Assembly (NCBI GenBank): GCA_944381495.1
Contig: CALWLJ010000007.1
Span: 1-64,000, forward strand
Reading direction: 5' to 3'
Length of the DNA stretch: 64,000 bases
From: an uncultured Mediterraneibacter sp.
GTDB taxonomy: Bacteria; Bacillota; Clostridia; Lachnospirales; Lachnospiraceae
Part shown: positions 44,736 through 53,751 of the stretch, in pieces
How positions within the stretch are numbered: the stretch's first letter is position 1
Layout of the letters: each line of letters begins with the position of its first letter
The notes under the pieces: model-generated
The model's database searches: none
What the model was told of the DNA's origin: nothing
The model's input: the letters and a program-made list of their open reading frames with translations, nothing else
Program-made: the position numbers and the translations under genes

Positions 44736-45194
44736 ATGGATGCGAAAATGTTAGACGGAAAAACAGCGATAATAACAGGCTCCAGTTATGGCATGGGCAG
44801 GTCCATGGCGGAGCTCTTTGCAGAGGAAGGCGCCAATGTGGTGCTGACTGCAAGGGGAAAAGAGAAACTGGACGAAGTAGTCGATGAGATACGCGGAAAA
44901 GGCGGCAAAGCCATCGGAGTTGTGGCGGACGTATGTTCAACAGAAGACACAAAACGTGTTATGGAAGAGACGTTGAAAGCATTCGGTGATCTGGATATCC
45001 TGATCAACAACGCAGGGATCGGAGAACAGCCGGGTGGCGCCAAGATGCTTCAGTACAGCGGACATTACGTTTATTTCCCCGGCCCGGAATGTGATCCCAT
45101 GGATCAGGCGTATGCATGTCTCTATCTGGCCAGCAAGATGGGAAAAGCAGTCCGCGGACAGGTGCTGCAGGTATGTAACGGCGCTTTCCTGTAA
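44736..45194 (+). pseudogene. Short-chain dehydrogenase with internal deletion
   Basis: This 152-codon frame starts at a well-supported ATG (AAAGGAG upstream). It encodes the SDR nucleotide-binding half (TGSSYGMG at 14-21, NNAG at 91-94) and then jumps at about residue 98 to the C-terminal end (DPMDQAYACLYLASKM, GQVLQVCNGAFL). The catalytic Ser, Tyr-x3-Lys and about 100 residues are missing; an intact SDR is about 250 residues. It cannot be an active reductase. In-frame deletion, not frameshift. The intact ancestor resembled hydroxysteroid-dehydrogenase-like SDRs, but that is weak. Confidence 0.8.
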
Positions 45195-45238
45195 TGGAAA
45201 AAGTCTGATTGGAAAGAGAAACAGGATCATTGGACGCT

Positions 45239-45685
45239 ATGAAAAGAATGATAAAATACCTGCCTGTGCTCCTGCTGGTATTTTCTCTGGCGGGATGCAG
45301 CGGACAGCAGACGGCAGAACAGGAGGAAGACACGATGACAGATATTGTGATTACGATTGGGGAAAGACAGTTCATGGCAAAACTTTATGATAATGAGACG
45401 GCGCGGGCATTTGCAGAGCAGCTTCCGTTGACCATTGATATGAGCGAGCTTAACGGCAATGAAAAGTATTATTATATGCCGGAGGAACTTCCTGCGGACG
45501 CAGAACGCCCGGGAAGGATCAAAACCGGCGATCTGATGCTGTTTGGATCAGACTGCCTTGTGCTCTTTTATGATACATTTTCCACACCTTACAGCTATAC
45601 CAGGATTGGATATGTGGAAGATCCGGATGGCCTTGCTCAGGTCCTGGGCAGCGGGAGCGTGAAAGTAAATTTCAGGGCTGTTTAG
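45239..45685 (+). CDS. Lipoprotein with cyclophilin-like domain
   Basis: This 148-residue exported lipoprotein has a signal of about 20 residues with lipobox LAGC. The mature part (about 35-148) matches the cyclophilin-like family of small beta-barrel proteins (often annotated cyclophilin-like fold protein): ARAFAEQLPLTIDMSELNGNEKYYY, then GDLMLFGSDCLVLFYDTF and YTRIGYVEDPDGLAQVLG. Prolyl isomerase activity has not been shown for this group. In many Clostridia it sits beside flavodoxins or SDR/aldo-keto genes, fitting the decayed patch upstream. Ribosome site is weak. Confidence 0.8.
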   Translation: MKRMIKYLPVLLLVFSLAGCSGQQTAEQEEDTMTDIVITIGERQFMAKLYDNETARAFAEQLPLTIDMSELNGNEKYYYMPEELPADAERPGRIKTGDLMLFGSDCLVLFYDTFSTPYSYTRIGYVEDPDGLAQVLGSGSVKVNFRAV

Positions 45686-45802
45686 ATACGACAGGAAAAT
45701 CAACTAATTGTGGATAAAAAATCATAACTCATGTAAGTTTGCTGATAAGTTGTATTTTTACACACAAGTCATTGCTTTTGAAAAATGAATATGATATGGT
45801 GA

Positions 45803-45861
45803 GGGCATCTGAAGCGGAGTCTCCCTGGAAAGTAACGCCGGGAAATATTGCTTTGGATGCC
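45803..45861 (+). promoter_or_regulatory. 59-nt leader-type hairpin upstream of the PD-(D/E)XK gene
   Basis: GGCATC..AAGC (45803-45814) pairs with GCTT..GATGCC (45850-45861), enclosing TCCCTGG/CCGGGAA. A TTGCTT...17 bp...TATGGT promoter-like pair just precedes it, so the RNA could start with this structure. The remainder of the 441-bp gap 45686-46126 holds no gene that I trust. Confidence 0.4.
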
Positions 45862-46126
45862 TTTCCTGTAAGATAGGGGCAATTCTAATTATTTGTCTGA
45901 GTGATGAGCTGGGCGGATATATTTGCATCGGGTTCTTCGTCGTGAAAACATGTCTGAGGTCCTGAGCCGGTTCGAAACGGACTGTTCGCTCTGCAATAAT
46001 CTGAAACCGTCTGAGATATCGAAAAATCATGGGACAGATCTGTCCGGAAATCTCAAAAAGCAGGAAATGAACACAGAGGCCGCTTTCCTGTGCAAAGGGA
46101 ACGTGGTAAGATAAGGAGGAGAACAT

Positions 46127-46981
46127 ATGGAGAAACGAAACAAAGATAACTTTATCATGCTTCCCACCGTGGATTTCTGCTTCAAGGAGCTGATGAGGAA
46201 TCCGAAGGTACGAAGAGGATTTATCGCGGCAGTCCTGGGAAAGAATCCACCAGAGATCCGAAAGACCACTCTGGTCTCAACTGAGCTGGACAAAGGATCT
46301 GAAGACGCCAAGCAGGGCATTCTGGATGTAAAGGTGGAGATGGAAGATAAGACTAAGATCAACATGGAGATGCAGGTAACTTATTTCCAGTTCTGGCCCA
46401 ACCGGATTCTGTTTTATCTGAGTAAGACCTATACGGGGCAGATTAAGACAGGTGAGGACTACGACGCATTAAAGAAATGCATCCATGTCAGCATTTTGGA
46501 CTTCATCCATTTTCCGCGGGATAAGAGATGTTACCGCAAGATCACCCTATGCGACGCAGACACCGGCGAGCAGTATACGGATTTGCTGGAGATTCATATC
46601 CTGGAGCTGCAGAAGCTGCCGACGGAAGATCAGAGTGAAGAAGGAATCATCCGCTGGATGCGTTTCTTCGGAGGGAAGAGCCGGAAGGAGTTTGAAGATA
46701 TGGCAAAGAGAGACGAATATATCGAAGAGGCATATGATGAGCTGAAGAAGCTGAGCGCGGATGAGAAGAAACGTCTGGAGTATGAGGCCAGGGAGCGGGC
46801 AGTGCTGGATTATAATACCCAGATGAAGAGTGCCAGGATGGAAGGCGAACAGCATGGAAGACGCCAGGCGCAGGCGGAAATCGTGGGAAAACTGTCGGCC
46901 AGGGGTATGAGCAGGAAAGAGATAGCGGAGCTGCTGGAGGTGGATCCAAACGAGATACAGTTGATGATGAAAGGAGATTAA
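46127..46981 (+). CDS. Rpn/PD-(D/E)XK transposase-nuclease family protein
   Basis: This 284-residue protein is of the PDDEXK_2/Rpn group. The start DNFIMLPTVDFCFKELMRNPKV is family-typical, with the nuclease core GILDVKVEMEDKTKINMEMQ (Asp about 62; Glu-x-Gln about 74-76, E-x-Q replacing E-x-K as in many members). The C-terminal part ends in a helical region with KLSARGMSRKEIAELLEVD, a probable helix-turn-helix. AAGGAGG precedes the ATG. Five bases later a small gene follows. Function in gut bacteria unknown. Confidence 0.85.
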   Translation: MEKRNKDNFIMLPTVDFCFKELMRNPKVRRGFIAAVLGKNPPEIRKTTLVSTELDKGSEDAKQGILDVKVEMEDKTKINMEMQVTYFQFWPNRILFYLSKTYTGQIKTGEDYDALKKCIHVSILDFIHFPRDKRCYRKITLCDADTGEQYTDLLEIHILELQKLPTEDQSEEGIIRWMRFFGGKSRKEFEDMAKRDEYIEEAYDELKKLSADEKKRLEYEARERAVLDYNTQMKSARMEGEQHGRRQAQAEIVGKLSARGMSRKEIAELLEVDPNEIQLMMKGD

Positions 46982-46985
46982 TGCT

Positions 46986-47219
46986 ATGATCTATACTGTG
47001 ATGAAAATAGAAGAAGATCTTGACTATGGATGCGAAGAGAAAAGTGAGAACCAGCCGGTTATGGCTGTGGTTACACTCCGATCAGAAGAGGGAGAGGAGC
47101 ATATCTGCAGGATGCCGGACGCCCGTCTGTATGATAATAATATCACAGAGGGAGTCCGGGTCATTTTTAATGAAGAAAATCTGCTGCAAAAACCTCTGGA
47201 TGTGAAGCATTCCAATTGA
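46986..47219 (+). CDS. Small conserved hypothetical protein
   Basis: This 77-residue, acidic, probably beta-rich protein begins MIYTVMKIEEDLDYGCEE. I have the impression of similar small Lachnospiraceae proteins, but no function. It starts 4 bp after the Rpn-type gene, so it is likely co-transcribed. It has no signal peptide. Confidence 0.6.
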   Translation: MIYTVMKIEEDLDYGCEEKSENQPVMAVVTLRSEEGEEHICRMPDARLYDNNITEGVRVIFNEENLLQKPLDVKHSN

Positions 47220-47241
47220 ACAAATTAAGCAGCCAGGAAGT

Positions 47242-48879
47242 TTACTCTCCGAAGAACAGTTTCAGATCCTCCTCAACTGTGCCAATACCGGCAATTCCGA
47301 AGTTGTCTGTCAGAACTTTCGCTACGTTCGGAGAGAGGAACGCCGGAAGTGTGGGACCGAGATGGATATTTTTCACACCAAGATGAAGCAGCGCCAGCAG
47401 CACGATGACCGCTTTCTGCTCATACCATGCGATGTTGTAGATAATAGGCAGATCATTGATGTCATCCAGCCCCAGCACTTCTTTCAGCTTCAGTGCGATG
47501 ACTGCCAGGGAATAGGAGTCGTTACACTGACCGGCGTCCAGTACACGGGGAATTCCGTTGATGTCTCCCAGATCTAGTTTGTTATATTTGTATTTGGCAC
47601 ATCCTGCCGTGAGGATAACCGTGTCTTTCGGCAGTCTTTCGGCAAACTCGGTGTAATAGTTTCTGGATTTTGCGCGGCCGTCGCAGCCTGCCATTACTAC
47701 GAACTTCCGGATTGCGCCTGACTGGACGGCATCAATGATCTTGTCGGCAAGAGCCAGCACCTGCTCATGGGCGAAGCCGCCGATGATCTCGCCCTGTTCC
47801 AGTTCCTCCGGAGGAGTGCAGCGCTTGGCATGTTCGATGATCTCTGAGAAATCTTTGGTTTCCCCGATCCCGCCGGAAATATGTCGGCAGCCCGGATAAC
47901 CGGCGGCGCCGGTAGTGTACAGTCTGTCACTGTAGCTCTCTGCAGGAGGAACGATACAGTTTGTGGTCATGAGGACGGGGCCATGGAATTTTTCAAATTC
48001 GTCTTTCTGTCTCCACCAGGCATTCCCATAGTTTCCGGCAAAATTTTTGTATTTCTTGAAAGCTGGATAGTAGTGTGCCGGCAGCATTTCAGAATGAGTG
48101 TATACATCTACACCGGTACCCTGAGTCTGCTCCAGCAGCATTTCCAGATCCCGGAGATCATGCCCGGACACAAGGATGCCGGGACGGGGGCCCGCGCCCA
48201 GCCTGACTTTTGTGATCTCCGGGTGTCCGTAGGTCTCTGTGTTGGCACGGTCGAGCAGCGCCATACCTTCCACGCCATATTTTCCTGTTTCCAGAGCGAG
48301 AGCGGTGAGATCAGCCGTGGTGAGTGTGTCATCTAGTGTGGCTGCCAGAGTCTGTTGGAGAAAAGCGTCCAGTTCTTCATTGTCATGAAGCAGGGCGTTC
48401 GCGTGTTTTGTATATGCCGAAAGTCCTTTCAGGCCATAAGTGATCAGCTCACGCAGGCTTCGGATGTCTTCATTCTCTGTTGAGAGAACGCCGACGGAAG
48501 CCGCTTTTGCCTGGAAATCGGAGGCTGGTCCGTTCCACAGAGCGGCTTCCGGAAGGCCGGAAGTATCCGCCAGGTCCGTCAGCAGACGTTCTTTGACTTC
48601 CAGTGTTTCACGGATGCCTGTGAGGATGGCGTCTATATCAAAGTTTGCGTTTGTGATTGTGGCAAACAGATTCTGTGATATCAGGTGGTTGACTTCCGGA
48701 GCAATCTTAACTCCTCTGCTGCGGAGCTGTGTTGTCACTGCCGCCAGCCCTTTTGTCGTATATACGAGCAGATCCTGCATTGCCGCCAGGTCCGGCTTCT
48801 TCCCACAGACTCCGGAAACAGTGCATCCCCTGCACCCCGCTGTCTCCTGGCACTGATAACAGAACATTTTATTTTCCAT
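47242..48879 (-). CDS. hcp: Hydroxylamine reductase / hybrid-cluster protein
   Basis: This 545-residue hybrid-cluster protein reduces hydroxylamine and, in other bacteria, nitric oxide. N-terminal cluster cysteines are Cys7, Cys10, Cys19 and Cys25 (C-x2-C-x8-C-x5-C). The hybrid-cluster ligands lie in the C-terminal half (e.g. [12 protein letters not shown] and [12 protein letters not shown]). Start at 48879 has GGGAGG upstream; the frame extends to 48936 without support. A palindrome GTTGT-CAGA-ACAAC sits in its promoter region. It is expected to respond to nitrosative stress. Confidence 0.95.
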   Translation of the reverse strand: MENKMFCYQCQETAGCRGCTVSGVCGKKPDLAAMQDLLVYTTKGLAAVTTQLRSRGVKIAPEVNHLISQNLFATITNANFDIDAILTGIRETLEVKERLLTDLADTSGLPEAALWNGPASDFQAKAASVGVLSTENEDIRSLRELITYGLKGLSAYTKHANALLHDNEELDAFLQQTLAATLDDTLTTADLTALALETGKYGVEGMALLDRANTETYGHPEITKVRLGAGPRPGILVSGHDLRDLEMLLEQTQGTGVDVYTHSEMLPAHYYPAFKKYKNFAGNYGNAWWRQKDEFEKFHGPVLMTTNCIVPPAESYSDRLYTTGAAGYPGCRHISGGIGETKDFSEIIEHAKRCTPPEELEQGEIIGGFAHEQVLALADKIIDAVQSGAIRKFVVMAGCDGRAKSRNYYTEFAERLPKDTVILTAGCAKYKYNKLDLGDINGIPRVLDAGQCNDSYSLAVIALKLKEVLGLDDINDLPIIYNIAWYEQKAVIVLLALLHLGVKNIHLGPTLPAFLSPNVAKVLTDNFGIAGIGTVEEDLKLFFGE

Positions 48880-48952
48880 ATGAAATATTCCTCCCTGTAA
48901 GTATTTTTTTCGGTCAACAGGGCGAGTATAAATCATCAGCCGGGAAAAATCC

Positions 48953-48966
48953 GTTGTCAGAACAAC
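48953..48966. promoter_or_regulatory. Candidate operator upstream of hcp
   Basis: GTTGT-CAGA-ACAAC is a 5-bp inverted repeat 74 bp upstream of the hcp start and 21 bp upstream of the fba -35 on the other strand. A CRP/FNR-type regulator such as HcpR is the natural candidate, but I cannot match a defined consensus. Confidence 0.35.
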
Positions 48967-48986
48967 AGATCGGAAAGAAATTAAGA

Positions 48987-49015
48987 TTGTCTTTTTGTCT
49001 TCTATAGGCTATAAT
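48987..49015 (+). promoter_or_regulatory. Promoter of the aldolase gene
   Basis: TTGTCT (48987-48992), 17 bp, TATAAT (49010-49015), 86 bp before the start codon. Confidence 0.75.
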
Positions 49016-49101
49016 GAATAAGGGTTTATACAAATCAAATAATCCCGGCGTATGCCTGCACTGCAGGCGGGGCAGGGAGTCAGAAGTGGAGGAAAAAAGA
49101 T

Positions 49102-49965
49102 ATGTTAGTATCAGCAACAGAAATGCTTCAGAAAGCAAAGGCAGGCCATTATGCAGTAGGACAGTTCAACATCAACAATCTTGAGTGGACGAAGTCAATT
49201 CTTTTAACAGCTCAGGAGTGCAACTCTCCGGTTATCCTCGGAGTTTCCGAAGGCGCTGGAAAATATATGACAGGATTCAAGACAGTAGCAGCTATGGTCA
49301 AGGCTATGATCGAGGAGCTGGGAATCACAGTTCCGGTTGCTCTTCACCTGGATCACGGCACATACGAAGGATGCCTGAAGTGTGTTGAGGCAGGATTTTC
49401 ATCCATTATGTTCGATGGGTCACACTATCCGATCGACGAGAATGTTGAGAAGACAAAAGAACTGGTAAGGATTGCTCACGAGCACGGTATGTCCATCGAG
49501 GCTGAGGTTGGATCCATCGGCGGAGAGGAAGACGGAGTGATCGGAAAAGGTGAGTGTGCAGATCCTCAGGAGTGCAAGATGATCGCTGATCTTGGAATCG
49601 ACTTCCTTGCAGCTGGTATTGGTAATATTCACGGAAAATATCCGGCTAACTGGGAAGGACTGAGCTTCGAGACTCTGGACGCTATCCAGCAGCTGACAGG
49701 CGATATGCCGCTGGTACTTCATGGAGGTACAGGTATCCCGGAAGATATGATCAAGAAGGCAATCAGCCTTGGCGTTGCAAAGATTAATGTTAATACAGAG
49801 TGCCAGCTTTCATTTGCTGATGCTACACGTAAATATATCGAGGCAGGAAAAGACCTTGAAGGCAAAGGATATGACCCGCGTAAACTTCTGAAACCGGGTG
49901 CAGAGGCTATCATGGCAACAGTTAAAGAGAAAATGGAACTGTTCGGTTCTGTAGGAAAAGCCTGA
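49102..49965 (+). CDS. fba: Class II fructose-bisphosphate aldolase
   Basis: This 287-residue zinc-dependent aldolase splits fructose 1,6-bisphosphate in glycolysis. The catalytic Asp and Zn-binding His are in LHLDHGTYEGC (about 82-92). EAEVGSIGGEEDG (about 134-146), the His in NIHGKYP and the closing VLHGGTGIP are also present, along with the phosphate-binding KINVNTE. The length of 287 and this motif set also occur in tagatose-bisphosphate aldolases, which would fit the galactose locus further right, but housekeeping FBA is more likely with a strong own promoter. Confidence 0.92.
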   Translation: MLVSATEMLQKAKAGHYAVGQFNINNLEWTKSILLTAQECNSPVILGVSEGAGKYMTGFKTVAAMVKAMIEELGITVPVALHLDHGTYEGCLKCVEAGFSSIMFDGSHYPIDENVEKTKELVRIAHEHGMSIEAEVGSIGGEEDGVIGKGECADPQECKMIADLGIDFLAAGIGNIHGKYPANWEGLSFETLDAIQQLTGDMPLVLHGGTGIPEDMIKKAISLGVAKINVNTECQLSFADATRKYIEAGKDLEGKGYDPRKLLKPGAEAIMATVKEKMELFGSVGKA

Positions 49966-50023
49966 GAAGGACATGCCTGAAAATAATTCAGGTGGACCAA
50001 AATAACTTTTTGCAAAATTTTAC

Positions 50024-50052
50024 TTGCCTTTTTCATTTGATTGAGGTATACT
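50024..50052 (+). promoter_or_regulatory. Promoter of glnN
   Basis: TTGCCT (50024-50029), 17 bp, TATACT (50047-50052). RNA would start near 50059, leaving a leader of about 150 nt. Confidence 0.7.
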
Positions 50053-50073
50053 GTCACACGTAGACAAGAACAA

Positions 50074-50107
50074 GGGCGTTCCAACATAGCTTGGAGTGCC
50101 CTTTTTT
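50074..50107 (+). terminator. Intrinsic terminator in the glnN leader
   Basis: GGGCGTTCCAA (50074-50084) pairs over 11 bp with TTGGAGTGCCC (50091-50101, two G-T pairs) around a six-base loop CATAGC, followed by six T residues. It lies after the glnN promoter and about 100 bp before its start, so it should act as an attenuator. A plain terminator of fba is the alternative. Confidence 0.7.
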
Positions 50108-50206
50108 CATTATCAGGAGGTTCTGGGAGTTTCCTGTATCGTGAAAAGGTCTGCCGGTGAGCCAGAGGCCTGCCGGAATGGAAACAAGAAAAGGAAGGGA
50201 TCTAAT

Positions 50207-52321
50207 ATGAGCAAAGAATTGATCAACGTAGCTGAAATCTTTGGGGAGAACGTGTTCAATGATACAGTGATGCAGGAACGTCTCCCGAAAAAGGTTTATA
50301 AAAACCTGAAAAAGACGATCGAAGAAGGTAAAGAGCTGGATCTTGAGACGGCTGATGTGATCGCCCATGAGATGAAAGAGTGGGCAATCGAGAAGGGCGC
50401 AACTCACTATACACACTGGTTCCTGCCGCTGACAGGTGTTACGGCAGAGAAGCAGGACTCCTTTATCTCGGCTCCGCTTCCAAGCGGAAAGGTCCTGATG
50501 AGCTTCTCAGGAAAAGAGCTGATCAAAGGTGAGCCGGACGCATCTTCATTCCCATCAGGAGGACTGAGGGCTACATTCGAAGCCAGAGGATATACAGCAT
50601 GGGACTGCACATCTCCCGCATTTGTCAGACAGGACGCAGGCGGAGCTACACTGTGCATCCCCACAGCTTTCTGCTCCTATACAGGAGAAGCTCTGGACCA
50701 GAAGACACCGCTTCTGAGATCCATGGAAGCTATCAATAAGCAGGCGCTGAGACTTCTCAGACTGTTTGGAAATACAACATCCAGGAAGGTGACTCCGTCC
50801 GTTGGACCGGAGCAGGAATACTTCCTCGTTGATGCTGAGAAGTTTGAGCAGAGGAAGGATCTGATCTACACAGGCCGCACGCTTTTCGGAGCTATGCCGC
50901 CGAAGGGGCAGGAACTGGATGACCACTATTTCGGAACGATCCGTCAGAGGATTGCTTCCTTTATGAAAGACGTGAACGAAGAACTGTGGAAGGTTGGTGT
51001 TACTGCGAAGACACAGCACAACGAAGTGGCTCCTGCACAGCATGAGCTGGCGCCTATATATGAGGAGGCTAATATAGCAGTGGATCACAATCAGCTTGTT
51101 ATGCAGACACTGAAGAGAGTAGCATGCCAGCATGGGCTGAAATGCCTTCTTCATGAGAAACCTTTTGCAGGAGTGAATGGTTCCGGAAAGCACAACAACT
51201 GGTCTATTACTACGGATGACGGCATCAACATGCTCGATCCGGGTAAGACACCTCATGAGAACACTCAGTTCCTTCTTGTACTTACCTGTATCTTAAGGGC
51301 TGTGAACATGCATGCGGATCTGCTGAGAGAGTCAGCTGCCGATCCCGGAAATGATCACAGACTCGGGGCAAATGAGGCACCGCCGGCTATTATCTCGATC
51401 TTCCTTGGAGAACAGTTGGAGGATGTGCTGGAGCAGCTGATCAGCACAGGAGAAGCAACCCACAGCCTGAAAGGCGGAAAGCTGGAGACCGGAGTGAGTA
51501 CGCTGCCGGATCTGGAAAAGGATGCAACAGACAGAAACCGTACATCGCCGTTTGCGTTTACCGGAAACAAGTTCGAGTTCCGTATGGTAGGATCCCGTGA
51601 TTCTATCGCGTCTCCGAACATTGTACTGAATACCATTGTGGCAGAAGCTTTTGCAGATACATGCGATGTGCTGGAGAAAGCAGATGATTTCGATAAGGCC
51701 GTGCATGATCTGATCAAAGAATATGCAACAGAGAACCAGAGAATCGTCTTCAACGGTGACGGATACTCTGAGGCATGGGTAGAGGAAGCTGAGAGAAGAG
51801 GACTTCCGAATATCCGCTCTATGGTAGAGGCTATTCCGGCTATGGTCACAGATACGGCAATCAAACTGTTTGAGCGTTTCGGCGTGTTTACAGAGGCTGA
51901 GCTGAGATCCCGTGCGGAGATTCAGTATGAGACATATGCGAAAGCGATCAATATTGAAGCGCGTACGATGATCGACATGGCCAGCAAACAGTTTATGCCG
52001 GCATTTATCAAATATACAAAGACTCTTGCAGATACGATCAACGCAGTTACAGCGGCAGGCGCGGACGCAAGCGTACAGCGTGAGTGTCTGGATAAAGTGA
52101 CAGTACTCATGAGAGAGACAAAGGACGCGCTGGATGAGCTGATCAAGGTGACAGATGAAGCAGCAGGAAAAGAAGAAGGAGCTGTACAGGCGAACTTCTA
52201 TCATTCGGATGTAGTACCGGCTATGGAGGCGCTCCGCGCTCCGGTTGATAAGCTGGAGATGATTGTGGATAAAGAGGCGTGGCCGATGCCGTCCTACGGA
52301 GATCTGATCTTCGAAGTGTAA
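50207..52321 (+). CDS. glnN: Glutamine synthetase type III (GlnN)
   Basis: This 704-residue GSIII makes glutamine from glutamate, ammonia and ATP. The family N-terminal domain ([13 protein letters not shown], about 67) is followed by the catalytic core with [11 protein letters not shown] (about 204), [19 protein letters not shown] (about 267), GSGKHNNWS (about 327) and [16 protein letters not shown] (about 442-457). The C-terminal helical domain is typical of GSIII. Start at 50207 has AAGGAAGGG upstream; an earlier TTG at 50096 would lie in the leader. Expression likely depends on the attenuator upstream. Confidence 0.96.
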   Translation: MSKELINVAEIFGENVFNDTVMQERLPKKVYKNLKKTIEEGKELDLETADVIAHEMKEWAIEKGATHYTHWFLPLTGVTAEKQDSFISAPLPSGKVLMSFSGKELIKGEPDASSFPSGGLRATFEARGYTAWDCTSPAFVRQDAGGATLCIPTAFCSYTGEALDQKTPLLRSMEAINKQALRLLRLFGNTTSRKVTPSVGPEQEYFLVDAEKFEQRKDLIYTGRTLFGAMPPKGQELDDHYFGTIRQRIASFMKDVNEELWKVGVTAKTQHNEVAPAQHELAPIYEEANIAVDHNQLVMQTLKRVACQHGLKCLLHEKPFAGVNGSGKHNNWSITTDDGINMLDPGKTPHENTQFLLVLTCILRAVNMHADLLRESAADPGNDHRLGANEAPPAIISIFLGEQLEDVLEQLISTGEATHSLKGGKLETGVSTLPDLEKDATDRNRTSPFAFTGNKFEFRMVGSRDSIASPNIVLNTIVAEAFADTCDVLEKADDFDKAVHDLIKEYATENQRIVFNGDGYSEAWVEEAERRGLPNIRSMVEAIPAMVTDTAIKLFERFGVFTEAELRSRAEIQYETYAKAINIEARTMIDMASKQFMPAFIKYTKTLADTINAVTAAGADASVQRECLDKVTVLMRETKDALDELIKVTDEAAGKEEGAVQANFYHSDVVPAMEALRAPVDKLEMIVDKEAWPMPSYGDLIFEV

Positions 52322-52343
52322 GTAAAAAATAAAGACTAAAAAG

Positions 52344-52384
52344 TGGCAGATGCCTGGAGCAATCCGGAGGCGTCTGCCATTTTT
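52344..52384 (+). terminator. Terminator of glnN
   Basis: TGGCAGATGCC (52344-52354) pairs with GGCGTCTGCCA (52369-52379), followed by TTTTT. It abuts the first LacI operator. Confidence 0.85.
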
Positions 52385-52399
52385 GCGCCAGTTGCGCAA
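52383..52399. promoter_or_regulatory. LacI-type operator upstream of the repressor gene
   Basis: TTGCGCCA-G-TTGCGCAA forms a dyad TTTGCGC-n5-GCGCAAA directly upstream of the repressor's -35 box. The same octamer recurs at 53565, 53685 and 53705, so it probably binds the repressor encoded next (autoregulation). Confidence 0.75.
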
Positions 52400-52404
52400 A
52401 ATCA

Positions 52405-52433
52405 TTGACAGAATAAGAAAAATCATTCATACT
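52405..52433 (+). promoter_or_regulatory. Promoter of the lacI-type gene
   Basis: Consensus TTGACA (52405-52410), 17 bp, CATACT (52428-52433), 30 bp before the start. Confidence 0.75.
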
Positions 52434-52463
52434 GGTAAAAAAGATGGAAGGAGAACGGCAGTT

Positions 52464-53486
52464 ATGTCTGACACAGGGGAAAAAAGTGCGGAATCTGAAA
52501 AGATAACGGTCAATGATGTGGCAAAGGCGCTCGGGGTATCTGCCAGTACAGTGTCCAGGGCAATTTCCGGAAAAGGGCGTATCGGGCTGGCCACCAGAAA
52601 AAGAGTACTGGATTATATCAAGGAGCATGATTATCATCCCGGAGGTATCAGTACAAGCCTGATTCGGGCAAAAACGAATAATATCGCTATGATTATTCCG
52701 GAGGTAAAGGAGCTGGTGGACCTGCCCTTTTTTTATACCTGCATGTATGGTGTGAATGAGGTGGCGCTGGCCAACGGATATGATATGTTCGTGGTGGCTA
52801 CGAACGGAAAGGATACCACTCATCTGAAAAGCCTGATTGATAATAATAAGGTGGATGGCATGATTCTGGGACGAACATACAGGAATGACGTGTTTGTAGA
52901 GTTTTTGAAAAAGAAAAAAGTACCTTTTGTTACGATCGGCCTGACTGATGACGATGATGTAGTTCAGGTGGACCATGATAACAAGAGTGCCTGCCGGGAT
53001 CTGACTGCAATCCTCCTTTCAAAAAAATGGAAAAATATCGCCTATCTCGGAAACAGCAAAGGCCAGGTTGTCAATGACAACCGGCTGGCAGGATTTCTTC
53101 AGGCTTATCAGGATGCGGGAATCGAGGTGGACTGGAGTCTGATCAGCACGGAGATCAGTACAGAGTCAATGCTCCGCAGGAAGGTGGATGAGCTGCTGGA
53201 GCGAAAAGTAGACTGTATCCTTTGCCAGGATGATTCGGTGTGCAAGATTGTGCTCCATGAGCTGAGGAGCGAGCACGCACGTATCCCGGAGGATATAAGG
53301 GTGGCCTCCTGCCATAACAGTGAAGTGCTTGACAGTTATCCGGTGTCCATCACTTCTCTGAAGTTTGGAGTGCTGGAGATTGGCCGGGAGTCCTGCGGTA
53401 TCCTGCTGGATATGCTGGCGGGGAAGGAAGTCCCCCACCGCACATTGCTGGATTACGAGGTGGTGTTGAAGGAATCGACCAAGTAG
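52464..53486 (+). CDS. LacI-family repressor of the galactan locus
   Basis: This 340-residue LacI/GalR-type regulator has an N-terminal helix-turn-helix (ITVNDVAKALGVSASTVSRAISGKGRI, about 15-40) and hinge, followed by a sugar-binding periplasmic-type domain (about 72-340). The start ATG 52464 has AAGGAG upstream. Its TTGCGCAA-type operators lie before its own promoter and around the promoter of the downstream ABC transporter operon. Inducer is probably galactose or a galactooligosaccharide (inference from the enzymes). Similar in role to GanR of Bacillus. Confidence 0.92.
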   Translation: MSDTGEKSAESEKITVNDVAKALGVSASTVSRAISGKGRIGLATRKRVLDYIKEHDYHPGGISTSLIRAKTNNIAMIIPEVKELVDLPFFYTCMYGVNEVALANGYDMFVVATNGKDTTHLKSLIDNNKVDGMILGRTYRNDVFVEFLKKKKVPFVTIGLTDDDDVVQVDHDNKSACRDLTAILLSKKWKNIAYLGNSKGQVVNDNRLAGFLQAYQDAGIEVDWSLISTEISTESMLRRKVDELLERKVDCILCQDDSVCKIVLHELRSEHARIPEDIRVASCHNSEVLDSYPVSITSLKFGVLEIGRESCGILLDMLAGKEVPHRTLLDYEVVLKESTK

Positions 53487-53540
53487 CCCATTGGAGCGCG
53501 CAATACCGGACCTAAAAGGGAAAAAAGACATTATTTCATT

Positions 53541-53590
53541 AATAGAGCTTTTTTGATGCGCAAATTGCGCAAAGGAAAAGCTCTATTTTG
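53541..53590 (+). terminator. Terminator of the lacI-type gene with an operator in its loop
   Basis: AATAGAGCTTTT (53541-53552) pairs perfectly over 12 bp with AAAAGCTCTATT (53576-53587), followed by TTTTG. The 23-nt loop contains the operator at 53556-53572. Confidence 0.8.
53556..53572. promoter_or_regulatory. Operator inside the terminator loop
   Basis: ATGCGCAA-A-TTGCGCAA contains the perfect palindrome TGCGCAA-A-TTGCGCA, the same 9-bp spacing as the operator at 52383. It lies 67 bp upstream of the -35 of the transporter operon. Confidence 0.75.
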
Positions 53591-53638
53591 TTGTTAAAAT
53601 GCACAAAATCCTAACAAAAATAATGTAAAATATAACAA

Positions 53639-53667
53639 TTGCAAAAGAAACAACGGAGTGCTATAAT
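53639..53667 (+). promoter_or_regulatory. Promoter of the galactan ABC transporter operon
   Basis: TTGCAA (53639-53644), 17 bp, TATAAT (53662-53667). Operators lie both upstream (53556-53572) and just downstream (53685-53712). Confidence 0.8.
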
Positions 53668-53684
53668 TCAAACAGAACAAAAGA

Positions 53685-53712
53685 TTGCGCAAAAATAAAA
53701 CAAATTGCGCAA
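53685..53712. promoter_or_regulatory. Two downstream operators
   Basis: TTGCGCAA occurs at 53685-53692 and 53705-53712, 20 bp apart (two helical turns), just after the transcription start. A repressor bound here would block elongation or loop to the upstream site. Confidence 0.75.
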
Positions 53713-53751
53713 AGAAAGACCGGCACTAAATACCGGAGAAGGAGGATAACG

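Noticed and set aside
45923-46114. 63-codon frame in the gap before the Rpn-type gene
   Set aside because: No ribosome site, no family resemblance; listed only as part of the gap.
50074-50101. ANTAR-type antiterminator target in the glnN leader
   Set aside because: The six-base loop CATAGC lacks A at position 1 and G at position 4, and only one such hairpin is seen.
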